Part shown: piece by piece, positions 25,115 through 32,935 of the stretch
How positions within the stretch are numbered: position 1 is the stretch's first letter
How the letters are laid out: every line of letters begins with the position of its first letter
NCBI GenBank assembly: GCA_905234795.1
Contig: CAJOIQ010000004.1
Span: forward strand, 65,582 to 115,606
Source of the DNA: an uncultured Bacteroidales bacterium
Lineage (GTDB): Bacteria > Bacteroidota > Bacteroidia > Bacteroidales > UBA932
DNA length: 50,025 bases
Reading direction: 5' to 3'
Notes under the pieces: generated by a model
Seen by the model: only the letters and a program-made list of their open reading frames with translations
Told to the model about the DNA's origin: nothing
Database searches by the model: none
Translations under genes and position numbers: made by a program

Positions 25115-26038
25115 ATGGACAATCCCACCGCCACCGTAGTCAAAAATGCCGGCAGCCACTACTTGCTGTCGGCCCTTCCGCAGTGGGAGGTTTTTCCCGC
25201 CGTGCTGCGGGGAAAGGTTCGGCTCAAAGGCAGCTCCATCACCAACCCCGTAGCCGTGGGAGACGTGGTGAGATATGACCCGGAATCCCCGGCCGTCATC
25301 ACAGAGATCCTCCCCCGCCGCAATTACGTGATTCGCCGCAGCACCAACCTGTCCCGTCAGGCACACATCATCGCCGCCAACGTGGACAGGGCCTACATTG
25401 TGGTTTCCCTCTTTTTCCCGGAGGTAAAACTCCCCTTCCTGGACCGCATCCTGGTCACCTGCAATCTGTACGGCATCCCCGCCACCATCGTTCTGTCCAA
25501 GACGGATATGTACCGGGAGATGGCCGCCGAAGAAATTGCGCATTTCCGTTCCATCTATGAGGGCGCCGGGTATCCGGTAATAGAGACTTCCGTCCGCACA
25601 GGAGAAGGCATTGCCGATATCCGGGAGGCCTGCAAGGGCTGCGTGAACCTGTTTTCCGGAGAATCCGGCGTGGGGAAATCGTCCCTCATCAAGGCGCTGG
25701 ACCCTTCCCTGGATCCCAAAATCGGCGCCATTTCATCGGCCCACCTGCAAGGCAAGCACACCACTTCCCTCTATGAGATGTATCCCCTGGCCAGCGGCGG
25801 TTATGTGATTGACTCCCCCGGCATCCGCGGCTTCGGGCTGGTGGATGTGGAGAAGGAGGAGATTGCCCGCTACTTCCCCGAGATGCTCCGCGCCGCGGCC
25901 GGTTGCCGATTCACACCCTGCACGCATACCCACGAACCCGGCTGCGCCGTAAAGGCCGCCGTAGACGCCGGTCTCATTTCGGCCGAACGCTACAATTCCT
26001 ATCTGGGCATGCTGGAAGAGGATAAGAAGTTCCGTTGA
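25115..26038 (+). CDS. rsgA: Ribosome small subunit-dependent GTPase A
   Basis: RsgA helps late maturation of the 30S subunit. The 307-residue protein has an N-terminal OB fold (VFPAVLRGKVRLKG and GDVVRYDPE), the circularly permuted GTPase order with G4 (VLSKTDMY) before G1 (GESGVGKSSLIKAL) and G3 (DSPGIRGFG), and a C-terminal zinc knuckle CRFTPCTHTHEPGC. I use the ATG at 25115 rather than the TTG at 25106 because it gives the usual short N-terminus. Its TGA overlaps the TTG start of the MATE gene. Confidence 0.95.
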   Translation: MDNPTATVVKNAGSHYLLSALPQWEVFPAVLRGKVRLKGSSITNPVAVGDVVRYDPESPAVITEILPRRNYVIRRSTNLSRQAHIIAANVDRAYIVVSLFFPEVKLPFLDRILVTCNLYGIPATIVLSKTDMYREMAAEEIAHFRSIYEGAGYPVIETSVRTGEGIADIREACKGCVNLFSGESGVGKSSLIKALDPSLDPKIGAISSAHLQGKHTTSLYEMYPLASGGYVIDSPGIRGFGLVDVEKEEIARYFPEMLRAAAGCRFTPCTHTHEPGCAVKAAVDAGLISAERYNSYLGMLEEDKKFR

Positions 26039-27447
26039 AACTGAACCGGGAAATACTGCGTCTGGCCGTTCCCAGCATTCTGGCCAATATCACCGTTCCC
26101 CTGGTGGGAATGGTGGACATTGCCGTGGTGGGACATCTGCCCGGCACGGATTCCGCCGCGCTCATCGGCGGCATCGCCATCGGCACCATGCTCTTCGACC
26201 TCCTGTACTGGAACTTCGGTTTCCTGCGGGTAGGCACCGGTGGCCTCACTGCCCAAGCCTTTGGCCGGCTCATGGCTCCGTGCACCAAAACTGCCTTTTC
26301 CGTGCACGGGGAGCTGGGCGGCATCCTGCGGCGGGCGCTGCGCATTGCGCTGCTGTCCGGCGTGGGCCTCATCGCCCTGCAGTGGGCGGTGGTATGGCTG
26401 GCGTTCCTGGTGGTGGATTGTTCACCCCAGGTGCAGGCTCTTGCCTCGCAGTACTTCTACATCCGTATTTGGGCCGCTCCGGCCACGTTGTCCCTGTTTG
26501 CATTCAAGGGCTGGTTCATCGGCCTGCAGGATTCCGTCCGGCCCATGACCGCCGACCTCCTGGTAAACGCCCTCAACATCCTGCTGTCCATCGGCCTGGG
26601 CTTTGGAACGCCCCTGGGCTTCGCCGGCGTGGCCCTGGGCACCGTCATCGCCCAGTGGACCGGCTTCGCCTACTGCCTCCTGGCCGCCCACCGCCGGTAT
26701 GGTTTTTCGCCCTTACATAACTCATTCATTCATAGCATGTTAAGTTTTTCTCTTGATCCCAAATGGTGTCAAGAGAAAAAGTTAAGTGACTATGAATCAA
26801 CAGATTACGCCACCAGCTTCTTTACCCTCAACCGGGACCTGTTCCTGCGAAGTGTAGGAATGATAGCGGTGTACATCGGCTTTACCGTCATCAGCGCCCG
26901 GTATGAGGATATGATGCTGGCGGTGAGTACCATCCTCATGAAGTTGCTCATGATCTTCAGCTACTTCACCGATGGCTTTGCCTATGCCGGAGAGGCTCTT
27001 ACGGGCCGATTCATCGGCGAGCGGTCGGCCGATGGCCTGCGCTCTACCATCCGCGGCACCTTTGCCTGGAGTTTCGGCCTGGCCGGCGTGTTTATGCTGC
27101 TATATGGTCTGGGCGGTGTTCCGGCTTTCCGCCTGATGACCGCCGACCCCGCCGTGGTGGACGCCGGCCGGGAATTCCTGCCCTGGTTGCTGCTGATGCC
27201 CCTCATCGGCTGCCCGGCCTTCACCTGGGACGGCATCTTCATCGGCGCCACCGCCTCCCGGGACCTTCGCAACAGCACCCTCCTATGCGCCGTGGGCTTT
27301 TTCGCCGTCTGGTTCATCGGCAAAGCCATCGCCGGCCCGTCGGCCACCCCCGAAACCGCCATCCACATCCTGATGGGCGCCTACTTCGCCCATCTGGCCG
27401 TCCGGGCGTTGTACCTCACCCTCCGTGCTCACACCATAACGGCCTGA
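26035..27447 (+). CDS. MATE-family efflux transporter (DinF-like) with an in-frame palindromic insertion
   Basis: A 470-residue cation-driven exporter of the MATE family with about twelve membrane helices (start LNREILRLAVPSILANITVPLVGMVDIAVVG, then LFDLLYWNFGFLRVGTGGLTAQAFG, both DinF-branch features). Substrate unknown. The start is TTG at 26035, giving a TTGA overlap with the rsgA stop. The loop between helices 6 and 7 (about residues 230-255, SFIHSMLSFSLDPKWCQEKK...) is unlike MATE proteins and coincides with a 68-bp palindromic element at 26729-26796. The reading frame stays open and homology resumes at FFTLNRDLFLRSVG, so the product probably still folds with an extra cytoplasmic hairpin loop. 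Confidence 0.9.
   Translation: MKLNREILRLAVPSILANITVPLVGMVDIAVVGHLPGTDSAALIGGIAIGTMLFDLLYWNFGFLRVGTGGLTAQAFGRLMAPCTKTAFSVHGELGGILRRALRIALLSGVGLIALQWAVVWLAFLVVDCSPQVQALASQYFYIRIWAAPATLSLFAFKGWFIGLQDSVRPMTADLLVNALNILLSIGLGFGTPLGFAGVALGTVIAQWTGFAYCLLAAHRRYGFSPLHNSFIHSMLSFSLDPKWCQEKKLSDYESTDYATSFFTLNRDLFLRSVGMIAVYIGFTVISARYEDMMLAVSTILMKLLMIFSYFTDGFAYAGEALTGRFIGERSADGLRSTIRGTFAWSFGLAGVFMLLYGLGGVPAFRLMTADPAVVDAGREFLPWLLLMPLIGCPAFTWDGIFIGATASRDLRNSTLLCAVGFFAVWFIGKAIAGPSATPETAIHILMGAYFAHLAVRALYLTLRAHTITA
26729..26796 (+). repeat. Palindromic element A1, inside the MATE coding sequence
   Basis: Two 28-bp arms (26729-26756 and 26769-26796; 23 of 28 positions complementary) around a 12-nt loop TCCCAAATGGTG. 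The inner part matches element A2 in reverse orientation (TTGATCCC, 4 variable bases, GGTGTCAA). Translated in frame as part of the transporter. Confidence 0.8.
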
Positions 27448-27458
27448 TTACCAATAAA

Positions 27459-27504
27459 TTAAGTTTCTCTCTTGACACCGCCGGGGATCAAGAGAGAAAA
27501 CTAA
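27459..27504 (-). repeat. Palindromic element A2, just after the MATE gene
   Basis: Arms 27459-27475 and 27488-27504 around a 12-nt loop. Reverse-complemented, it reads TTGATCCC CGGC GGTGTCAA, matching A1 except for the four loop bases; stem changes are compensated (TTTTTCTC with GAGAAAAA in A1, TTTCTCTC with GAGAGAAA here). It may also act as a terminator between the convergent MATE and M20 genes. Confidence 0.75.
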
Positions 27505-27530
27505 GTGCTTAAAACAGAGCCAGTTACGGC

Positions 27531-28895
27531 CTATTCGTAAAATTGATAGAACAGAGCCAGGCTTTCCATGCCGGCGAAGAGCTGGCGCAGGAGGTAGCTC
27601 TCGTTGGGGGAATGGATGGTGTCGCGCTCCAGGCCGAAGCCCATCAGGAGCGGGTCGATGCCCAGGATCTTCTGCATGTCGGCCAGGATGGCGATGGAAC
27701 CGCCGCCGCGGGCCGGAACGGGCTCGATGCCGTAAACCTGGGTCATGGCGCGGGATGCAGCCTGGTAGGCCGGGGAGCTGATGGGGATGAGGAAACCGTC
27801 ACCGCCCTCGCAGGGAGTGACCTCCACCTTGATGTACGGCGGGGCAATGCGCTTGAGATGCTCCAGGAACAGCTGGGTAATCCTGGCCGATGTCTGCCAG
27901 GGCACCAGGCGCATGGACACCTTGGCGCAGGCCACGGAAGGCAGCACCGTCTTGGCGCCCACACCCGTGTAGCCGCCCCAGATACCGCACACGTCCAGGC
28001 AAGGCCGGATGGCCGTACGCTCCAGGGTAGTATATCCCTTTTCACCCTTTACTTCATTGATATCCAGGAACTTCTTGTATTCCTCCATGTCGAAGGGGGC
28101 CTTGTTCAACAGGGCCCGGTCTTCGGCCGAAAGTTCCACCACGTCGTCGTAGAAGCCGGGGATGGTGACGCGGCCGTCGGCATCGTGCAGGGACGCGATG
28201 AGGGCACAGAGCTCGTTGATGGGATTGGCCACGGCGCCGCCGTAATGGCCGGAGTGCAGGTCCTTGTTGGGGCCGGTCACCTTCACCTCAAGATAGGCCA
28301 GGCCGCGCATGCCGCAGTTGATGGACGGTACTTTCTCGCTGATCATGGTGGTGTCGGAGACCAGGATGACATCGGCCTTGAGCAGGTCCTTGTGCTCTTT
28401 CACCCAGGCGGGAAGCGAGGGGCTGCCAATCTCTTCCTCTCCCTCGAAGATAAACTTCACGTTGTGCTTCAAAAGCCCTTTGCGCAGCAAGAATTCGAAG
28501 GCCTTCAGGTGCATGAACAGCTGACCTTTGTCGTCGTTGGCGCCGCGGGCCCAGATGGCTTCCTCTCCGGTAGCGGGATCCGGGCCGATGACGGGCTCGA
28601 AGGGATTGGTGCGCCACTTCTCCAGCGGCTCCGGCGGCTGAACGTCGTAGTGGCCGTACACCAGCACGGTCTTGTCGGCCCCCATGTCCTTGCTGCCGAA
28701 GACCACGGGATGGCCGGCGGTCTCGTAGACATCGGCTTTGTCGGCACCCGCCTCCTTGAGCAGCTCCACCAGCCGCCCGGCGCAGGCATACATATCCTGT
28801 TTATGCTCCGGTTTGGCGCTGATGGAAGGAATGCGCAGCAGGGAAAACAACTCCTCGAAAAAGCGTTCCTTGTTGGCTTGGATATAGTTTTTCAT
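27531..28895 (-). CDS. M20-family metallopeptidase (dipeptidase)
   Basis: A 454-residue di-zinc peptidase of the M20 family (CNDP/PepV-like dipeptidase group), probably cytoplasmic as no signal peptide is present. Metal ligands and catalytic residues are visible: HYDVQP (His and the catalytic Asp), ARGANDDKG (bridging Asp), EGEEEIGS (catalytic Glu plus Glu ligand), a downstream Asp in VSDTT and His in DTIHSPNE near the C-terminus. The lid-domain dimerisation segment has DLHSGHYGG. It is the last gene of a leftward group with the OPA transporter and a HAD phosphatase, 23 bp after the transporter. Confidence 0.92.
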   Translation of the reverse strand: MKNYIQANKERFFEELFSLLRIPSISAKPEHKQDMYACAGRLVELLKEAGADKADVYETAGHPVVFGSKDMGADKTVLVYGHYDVQPPEPLEKWRTNPFEPVIGPDPATGEEAIWARGANDDKGQLFMHLKAFEFLLRKGLLKHNVKFIFEGEEEIGSPSLPAWVKEHKDLLKADVILVSDTTMISEKVPSINCGMRGLAYLEVKVTGPNKDLHSGHYGGAVANPINELCALIASLHDADGRVTIPGFYDDVVELSAEDRALLNKAPFDMEEYKKFLDINEVKGEKGYTTLERTAIRPCLDVCGIWGGYTGVGAKTVLPSVACAKVSMRLVPWQTSARITQLFLEHLKRIAPPYIKVEVTPCEGGDGFLIPISSPAYQAASRAMTQVYGIEPVPARGGGSIAILADMQKILGIDPLLMGFGLERDTIHSPNESYLLRQLFAGMESLALFYQFYE

Positions 28896-28918
28896 GGTGA
28901 TATTATTTTTGTTGGTTA

Positions 28919-30271
28919 TTAGCGGCGAAGGTACTTCCAGCCGATGACCGGCAGGGAGAAGGCCAGGAAGCAGGCGGCAATCCAGAAGATGGAGACGGGG
29001 GTGAAGTTGTACAGACCGTCGGCGGCAAAACCGTCAATGAGCAGACCGCTGGCCACGGACTGCAATCCGGCGGCGGCATAGCTGGAGATACCCACGATGC
29101 CCAAGGCGGCGCCGGTGGCCTTGCGCGGCACGAAGTCCAGGGCCATGAGCCCGGCCACGATGCAGAACACCACGGAGAACGAGCAGCTGAACACGGCTAC
29201 AAACACCATATTGAGGCCGAAGCCGCCACCCAGGAACAGAAAGCCCGCCAGGGAAACCACGGCCATCAGTCCGGCCAGAACCACAGGCCGTACGCGGTTG
29301 CCACGGAACAGAACATCGCTCAGCCAGCCGGCAGCCAGATTACCGGCCACTCCGAAGACTTCGGCCAGGCCGATCACCTGCGTGGCCCGTTCCAGGGAGA
29401 ACGCCTTCTGTTTCTGAAGGAACAGCACGCCCCAGTCGCTCACCGCGTGCTGGGTAATGTATAAAAACGCCGTGGAAATAGCAATCACCCAGATGCCCGG
29501 ATGCCGGAAAACCCATTTCTGCAACTCCCGGGTAGGTTTTTGGTCCATCGGCTTCACCTCTTCTCCGGAGAGTTCCTGCACGGACGGAAGGCCCTCGCTT
29601 TCGGGGGTGTCGGAGATAAAAACCAGCGAAACCGCCAGGCCGATGAACCCCGCCACCGCAGCCGCCAGAAATCCCCACTGCCAACCGGCTGCAGCCACAA
29701 TGAAGCCCGTCATGATCATGGAGACGGCCTTCCCCAGCGGCGGCGTGGAACTGAAGATGCTGTATCGGGTACCGCGCTGCGTGAGCGGGAACCAGCGGGA
29801 AAGGCTGATGGTACCGGGCGGAGACCCCATGGACTGCATCCAGCCGTTCACGCCCCACAGCACCGCGAAGAGCACAAAAAGCGTCACCGAGCCGAAGCCC
29901 AGCGGGCCGTTCAGCAAGCCCATCAGACCCAGGATCAAGTTCATCAGGGCCGATATGCCGATGCCCACCGCCATGAACCGGCGGATGTTGCAGTAATCGG
30001 CCACAAACCCGTTGAGAAACTTCCCTACCGCGTATACAAAATAAAACGCGGAGCCGATGATACCCAGCTGGCCGGCCGTGAGCACGCCGCCGTCGATGAG
30101 CGGCTGCTTCACCACACCCAGCGTCATGCGGCACACATAATAAAGGGTATAGGCCACCGTCACGCCCCAGAACGTGCGGCTGCGCAGCCGCTTGTACGTC
30201 CCTTCCACCCCGGCCGCAGGAACTTTCTCTGCACGGGGTTTGCTGATGCGGAAGAAGGTGTACAGGGACAT
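28919..30271 (-). CDS. MFS transporter of the organophosphate:phosphate antiporter (GlpT/UhpT) type
   Basis: A 450-residue, twelve-helix major facilitator. The N-terminal half matches the OPA group: TVAYTLYYVCRMTLGVVKQPL, FYFVYAVGKFLNGFVADYCNIRR and GWMQSMGSPPGTISLSRWFP followed by RGTRYSIFSS. OPA carriers exchange phosphorylated organic molecules (glycerol-3-phosphate, hexose phosphates) for inorganic phosphate; UhpC-like members are sensors. A central loop is acidic (about residues 215-235). It follows the HAD hydrolase by 3 bp, so uptake of a phosphorylated compound and its dephosphorylation in the cell is a reasonable guess. The substrate is not evident. Confidence 0.88.
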   Translation of the reverse strand: MSLYTFFRISKPRAEKVPAAGVEGTYKRLRSRTFWGVTVAYTLYYVCRMTLGVVKQPLIDGGVLTAGQLGIIGSAFYFVYAVGKFLNGFVADYCNIRRFMAVGIGISALMNLILGLMGLLNGPLGFGSVTLFVLFAVLWGVNGWMQSMGSPPGTISLSRWFPLTQRGTRYSIFSSTPPLGKAVSMIMTGFIVAAAGWQWGFLAAAVAGFIGLAVSLVFISDTPESEGLPSVQELSGEEVKPMDQKPTRELQKWVFRHPGIWVIAISTAFLYITQHAVSDWGVLFLQKQKAFSLERATQVIGLAEVFGVAGNLAAGWLSDVLFRGNRVRPVVLAGLMAVVSLAGFLFLGGGFGLNMVFVAVFSCSFSVVFCIVAGLMALDFVPRKATGAALGIVGISSYAAAGLQSVASGLLIDGFAADGLYNFTPVSIFWIAACFLAFSLPVIGWKYLRR

Positions 30272-30274
30272 GGG

Positions 30275-30886
30275 CTAGCAGTCGGCTAAAAGGGTAGACA
30301 GCCTGGAGCCGGGCACGTACAGGCGCGCCTGCAGACCGGCCTCACGGGCCGCCTGTACATTGGTATCGTTGTCGTCAATAAAGAGGATCTCCCCGGCAGG
30401 CAGGCCGATACGGCGCACGGATTCGTCATAGATTTCCCGGGAGGGCTTGAGCAGCTTCATCTCGCTGGAAATGAACTGGTCCGTGAAGAAGGCTTCGGGC
30501 TCAATGCCATTGCGCCGGAATTCCTCATTGATCAGGGCCATGGCAATGGGATTGTTGTTGGAAAGCAGGTACAGCGGGTAGCGCGCGCCCAGTTCCTTAA
30601 CGGTGTTCACGGTATCCTCTGTCATGGGGCACAGCAGGGCACCCATGCAGCGGTCTACATCGGAAGGCTTGCACCCCGGACGGGAGTCCTTGAGTACCTG
30701 GCTGCGGAAGTCGTCGGCACTCAGGATACCGGCCTCCATATCTCCGTAAATCCCTTTCTGATGATAGGGATCCAGCAGCTCCGTAATGCGGTAGAAACCC
30801 AGGATTTCCTGGAACGCATGAATGCACCGGCCCAGATTAAGGCCGATGAGAACTCCTCCGATATCAAATACGATTGCCTTTACCAT
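30275..30886 (-). CDS. HAD-superfamily hydrolase (probable sugar or nucleotide phosphatase)
   Basis: A 203-residue HAD phosphatase, subfamily IA. Motif I is VFDIGGVLIG; this has Gly where most phosphatases have the second Asp (DxD becomes DIG), the form seen in the YihX/epoxide-hydrolase-like HAD group. Motif II LYLLSNNNP, Lys of motif III in MKLLKPSREIYD, and motif IV ILFIDDNDTNVQAA are present. I start at the ATG at 30886 (MVKAIVFD). A TAACTTTG box lies 9 bp upstream. Operon with the OPA transporter and M20 peptidase. Confidence 0.88.
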   Translation of the reverse strand: MVKAIVFDIGGVLIGLNLGRCIHAFQEILGFYRITELLDPYHQKGIYGDMEAGILSADDFRSQVLKDSRPGCKPSDVDRCMGALLCPMTEDTVNTVKELGARYPLYLLSNNNPIAMALINEEFRRNGIEPEAFFTDQFISSEMKLLKPSREIYDESVRRIGLPAGEILFIDDNDTNVQAAREAGLQARLYVPGSRLSTLLADC

Positions 30887-30895
30887 GATAAGATA

Positions 30896-30903
30896 CAAAG
30901 TTA
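30896..30903 (-). promoter_or_regulatory. -7 box for the HAD-OPA-M20 group
   Basis: TAACTTTG on the minus strand, 9 bp before the HAD hydrolase ATG at 30886. Confidence 0.5.
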
Positions 30904-30963
30904 AGTATTTTTTATTCAGGATTGGTGAAAAAGCATTACCTTTACACGCTAAAACTAACTACA

Positions 30964-31890
30964 ATGAAAGACATTCTTCAAATTCTGAAGACCTGGAAGT
31001 TCTGGAAAGAGCTCATTATCATGACGGTGGGCATGACCGTGGCTGCCGCCGCCGTATATTATTTCCTGATGCCGTCCAAACTGGTAGTGGGTTCCATCAC
31101 CGGTCTGTCCATCGTGATCGGTAACCTGTTCGCCGCCGCCGGCATCGGCATCAAGGTCTCCCAGGTGATTGTCATCATCAACGCCATCCTGCTCATCCTT
31201 GCCTGGGTATTGATTGGCAAGGAGTTCGGCGCCAAAACCGTGTACACCGCCCTTATCCTGGGCCCGCTGGTGGATATGTGGGAAAAGATCCTGCCGATAG
31301 AATCCCTGCTGGAACCCGGCCAGACCTCCCTGATGAACGACCCTTGGTTCGACCTCCTTTGCTTCGTACTCATCCTGAGCGCGTCCCAGACCATCCTCTT
31401 CCATATCAACGCCTCCACGGGCGGTCTGGACATCCTGGCCAAGATCATCAACAAATACATGCACGTGGATATCGGTGCGGCCGTCACCGTGGCCGGTGCC
31501 ATCATCTGCTGCACGGCCTTTGCCATCAACCCCTTCCGGCTGGTGGTCATCGGCCTCATCGGCACCTGGATCAATGGCCTCACGCTGGATTACTTCACGG
31601 CCGGCATGAACCGACGCAAACGCGTGTGCATCATCTCATCACGCCACGAAGAAATACGCAAATACATCATTGAGGACTTGCAGCGCGGCTGCTCCCTGTA
31701 CAACGTGACCGGCGGCTACAATGGTCATCAGAACACAGAAATCCAGGCCCTGCTCACCCAGGATGAGTTTGCCAATCTCATGAATTACATCAAAGAGAAT
31801 GACATCCACGGCTTTATCACCGCCGGCAACGTAAGTGAGATTTACGGCGAGTGGAATGCAAAAACCAACAAAAAAAAGAAAATTAGATAA
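30964..31890 (+). CDS. YitT family membrane protein (DUF161 + DUF2179)
   Basis: A 308-residue protein. The first 200 residues hold five or six membrane helices of the YitT/DUF161 type (AAAVYYFLMPSKLVVGSITGLSIVIGNLF, NAILLILAWVLIGKEFG, FHINASTGGLDILAKIINKY). The cytosolic C-terminus is a DUF2179 domain (RRKRVCIISSRHEEIRKYIIEDLQRGCSLYNVTGGYNG), a PII-like fold thought to sense a ligand. I start at the ATG at 30964 (MKDILQIL); a near-consensus box TACCTTTA lies at 30937-30944. Function is unknown, perhaps ligand-gated transport. The 123 bp after it hold a hairpin but no gene. Confidence 0.85.
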   Translation: MKDILQILKTWKFWKELIIMTVGMTVAAAAVYYFLMPSKLVVGSITGLSIVIGNLFAAAGIGIKVSQVIVIINAILLILAWVLIGKEFGAKTVYTALILGPLVDMWEKILPIESLLEPGQTSLMNDPWFDLLCFVLILSASQTILFHINASTGGLDILAKIINKYMHVDIGAAVTVAGAIICCTAFAINPFRLVVIGLIGTWINGLTLDYFTAGMNRRKRVCIISSRHEEIRKYIIEDLQRGCSLYNVTGGYNGHQNTEIQALLTQDEFANLMNYIKENDIHGFITAGNVSEIYGEWNAKTNKKKKIR

Positions 31891-31936
31891 GAATTCCGGT
31901 GCGTTTGCCAGTTTTGGCACGGTATTGGAATAATGG

Positions 31937-31961
31937 GGTATCAGACATAAATATTGATACC
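31937..31961 (+). terminator. Hairpin downstream of the YitT gene
   Basis: GGTATCA (31937-31943) and TGATACC (31955-31961) form a perfect 7-bp stem with an 11-nt AT-rich loop, between the convergent YitT gene and atpG. There is no T-run, so termination there is uncertain. Confidence 0.4.
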
Positions 31962-32013
31962 TTAACATAAAACCCCTGCCGCCAATTGTGAAATTCGCGA
32001 GCGGGGAATTTCT

Positions 32014-32934
32014 TTAATCCTGCATCTGGCCGCCGGCCAGGTCCAGAATCTCGGAGGTAATCTTTTGCTGACGGCCCTTGTTGTACTGAAGGGTGAGTTC
32101 CTGAAGCAGGTTCTCGCCATTGTCGGTGGCGGTTTGCATGGCCACGGTACGGGCCGCGTGCTCGGCCGCAGCGCTGTCCAGCAGGGCGGCGTACAGCTTG
32201 AGCTTGATCACCTTGGGTTCCAGGACTTCCAGCAGTTCCTCCTTGGACGGTTCGATGATGAGGTCCTCGGAAGGAGTTTTTTCCGGAGCATCGGCCATCA
32301 TTTTAGCGACGGAAAAAGCATCCTTTCCGTACGCCGTTATCAGTTCTTCTACCGTCGGCACCTGCTTGGCGGTGGAGACAAAGTGGGTATAAACCAGCAC
32401 CACGCGGCCGATGCGGCCTTCATCCAGGTCCTTTTGCAGGCGGTCCACCAGGGCCGATGCGGGGCCGTAGGAAGGGTGGTCGGCCAGGGCGGTGAAGTCC
32501 TGCGGAGACGGGAATCCGTCCTTGCGCATGGCATCGGCCATCTTGCGGCCCACGGAATACACCACGTCGCCCGCTTGCCGCACACGGCGCACTTCGGCAA
32601 TCACATTGGCATTGAAGCCGCCGCACAGCGAGGAATTGGACGCCACGGCCACGATGGCTGTCGGAAGGGAAGGGGACGCTTTTTCCGGTGCGTCGGAAGG
32701 GGACGCATTTCCCGCCGCTGAATTTTGGGCCGATGCGACGGCAAATGCGTCGCCCTTCCGTACGCTAATGAGAGCAAGCATCCGCTGGAGCTGGGCTTCG
32801 TAGGGCCGCATGGCTTCCGTGGCCTTCTGCGCCTTGCGCAGCTTGGCGCTGGACACCAGCTTCATGGCCGCCGTGATCTTCAGCGTGCTCTTTACGGAAT
32901 TGATCCGTCCCTTTATTTCCTTCAGCGTGGGCAT
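32014..32934 (-). CDS. atpG: ATP synthase F1 gamma subunit, with two in-frame palindromic insertions
   Basis: The rotating central stalk of F1. The 306-residue protein has the gamma N-terminal coiled coil (LKEIKGRINSVKSTLKITAAMKLVSSAKLRKAQ), the Rossmann-like middle starting AIVAVASNSSLCGGFN, and the C-terminal helix (ALLDSAAAEHAARTVAMQTATDNGENLLQELTLQYNKGRQQKIT). Two surface loops are unusual: residues 59-80 (RKGDAFAVASAQNSAAGNAS) and 203-222 (KDAFSVAKMMADAPEKTPSE). Each is the in-frame translation of a palindromic repeat (32694-32760 and 32268-32329). It is the last gene of the atp operon, 1 bp after atpA. The frame is intact throughout. Confidence 0.95.
   Translation of the reverse strand: MPTLKEIKGRINSVKSTLKITAAMKLVSSAKLRKAQKATEAMRPYEAQLQRMLALISVRKGDAFAVASAQNSAAGNASPSDAPEKASPSLPTAIVAVASNSSLCGGFNANVIAEVRRVRQAGDVVYSVGRKMADAMRKDGFPSPQDFTALADHPSYGPASALVDRLQKDLDEGRIGRVVLVYTHFVSTAKQVPTVEELITAYGKDAFSVAKMMADAPEKTPSEDLIIEPSKEELLEVLEPKVIKLKLYAALLDSAAAEHAARTVAMQTATDNGENLLQELTLQYNKGRQQKITSEILDLAGGQMQD
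32268..32329 (-). repeat. Palindromic element B3, in frame in atpG
   Basis: Arms 32268-32284 (CGGAAGGAGTTTTTTCC on plus) and 32311-32329, complementary with two single-base bulges, around a 26-nt core at 32285-32310. The core matches that of element B2 in atpB at 23 of 26 positions and encodes VAKMMADA. Confidence 0.8.
32694..32760 (+). repeat. Palindromic element B4, in frame in atpG
   Basis: Arms 32694-32713 (CGGAAGGGGACGCATTTCCC) and 32740-32760, complementary with one mismatch and one bulge, around a 26-nt core at 32714-32739. The core is in the opposite orientation to B3 (about 18 of 26 positions match). A degenerate extra arm-like stretch lies next to it at about 32662-32687. Confidence 0.75.
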
Positions 32935-32935
32935 T

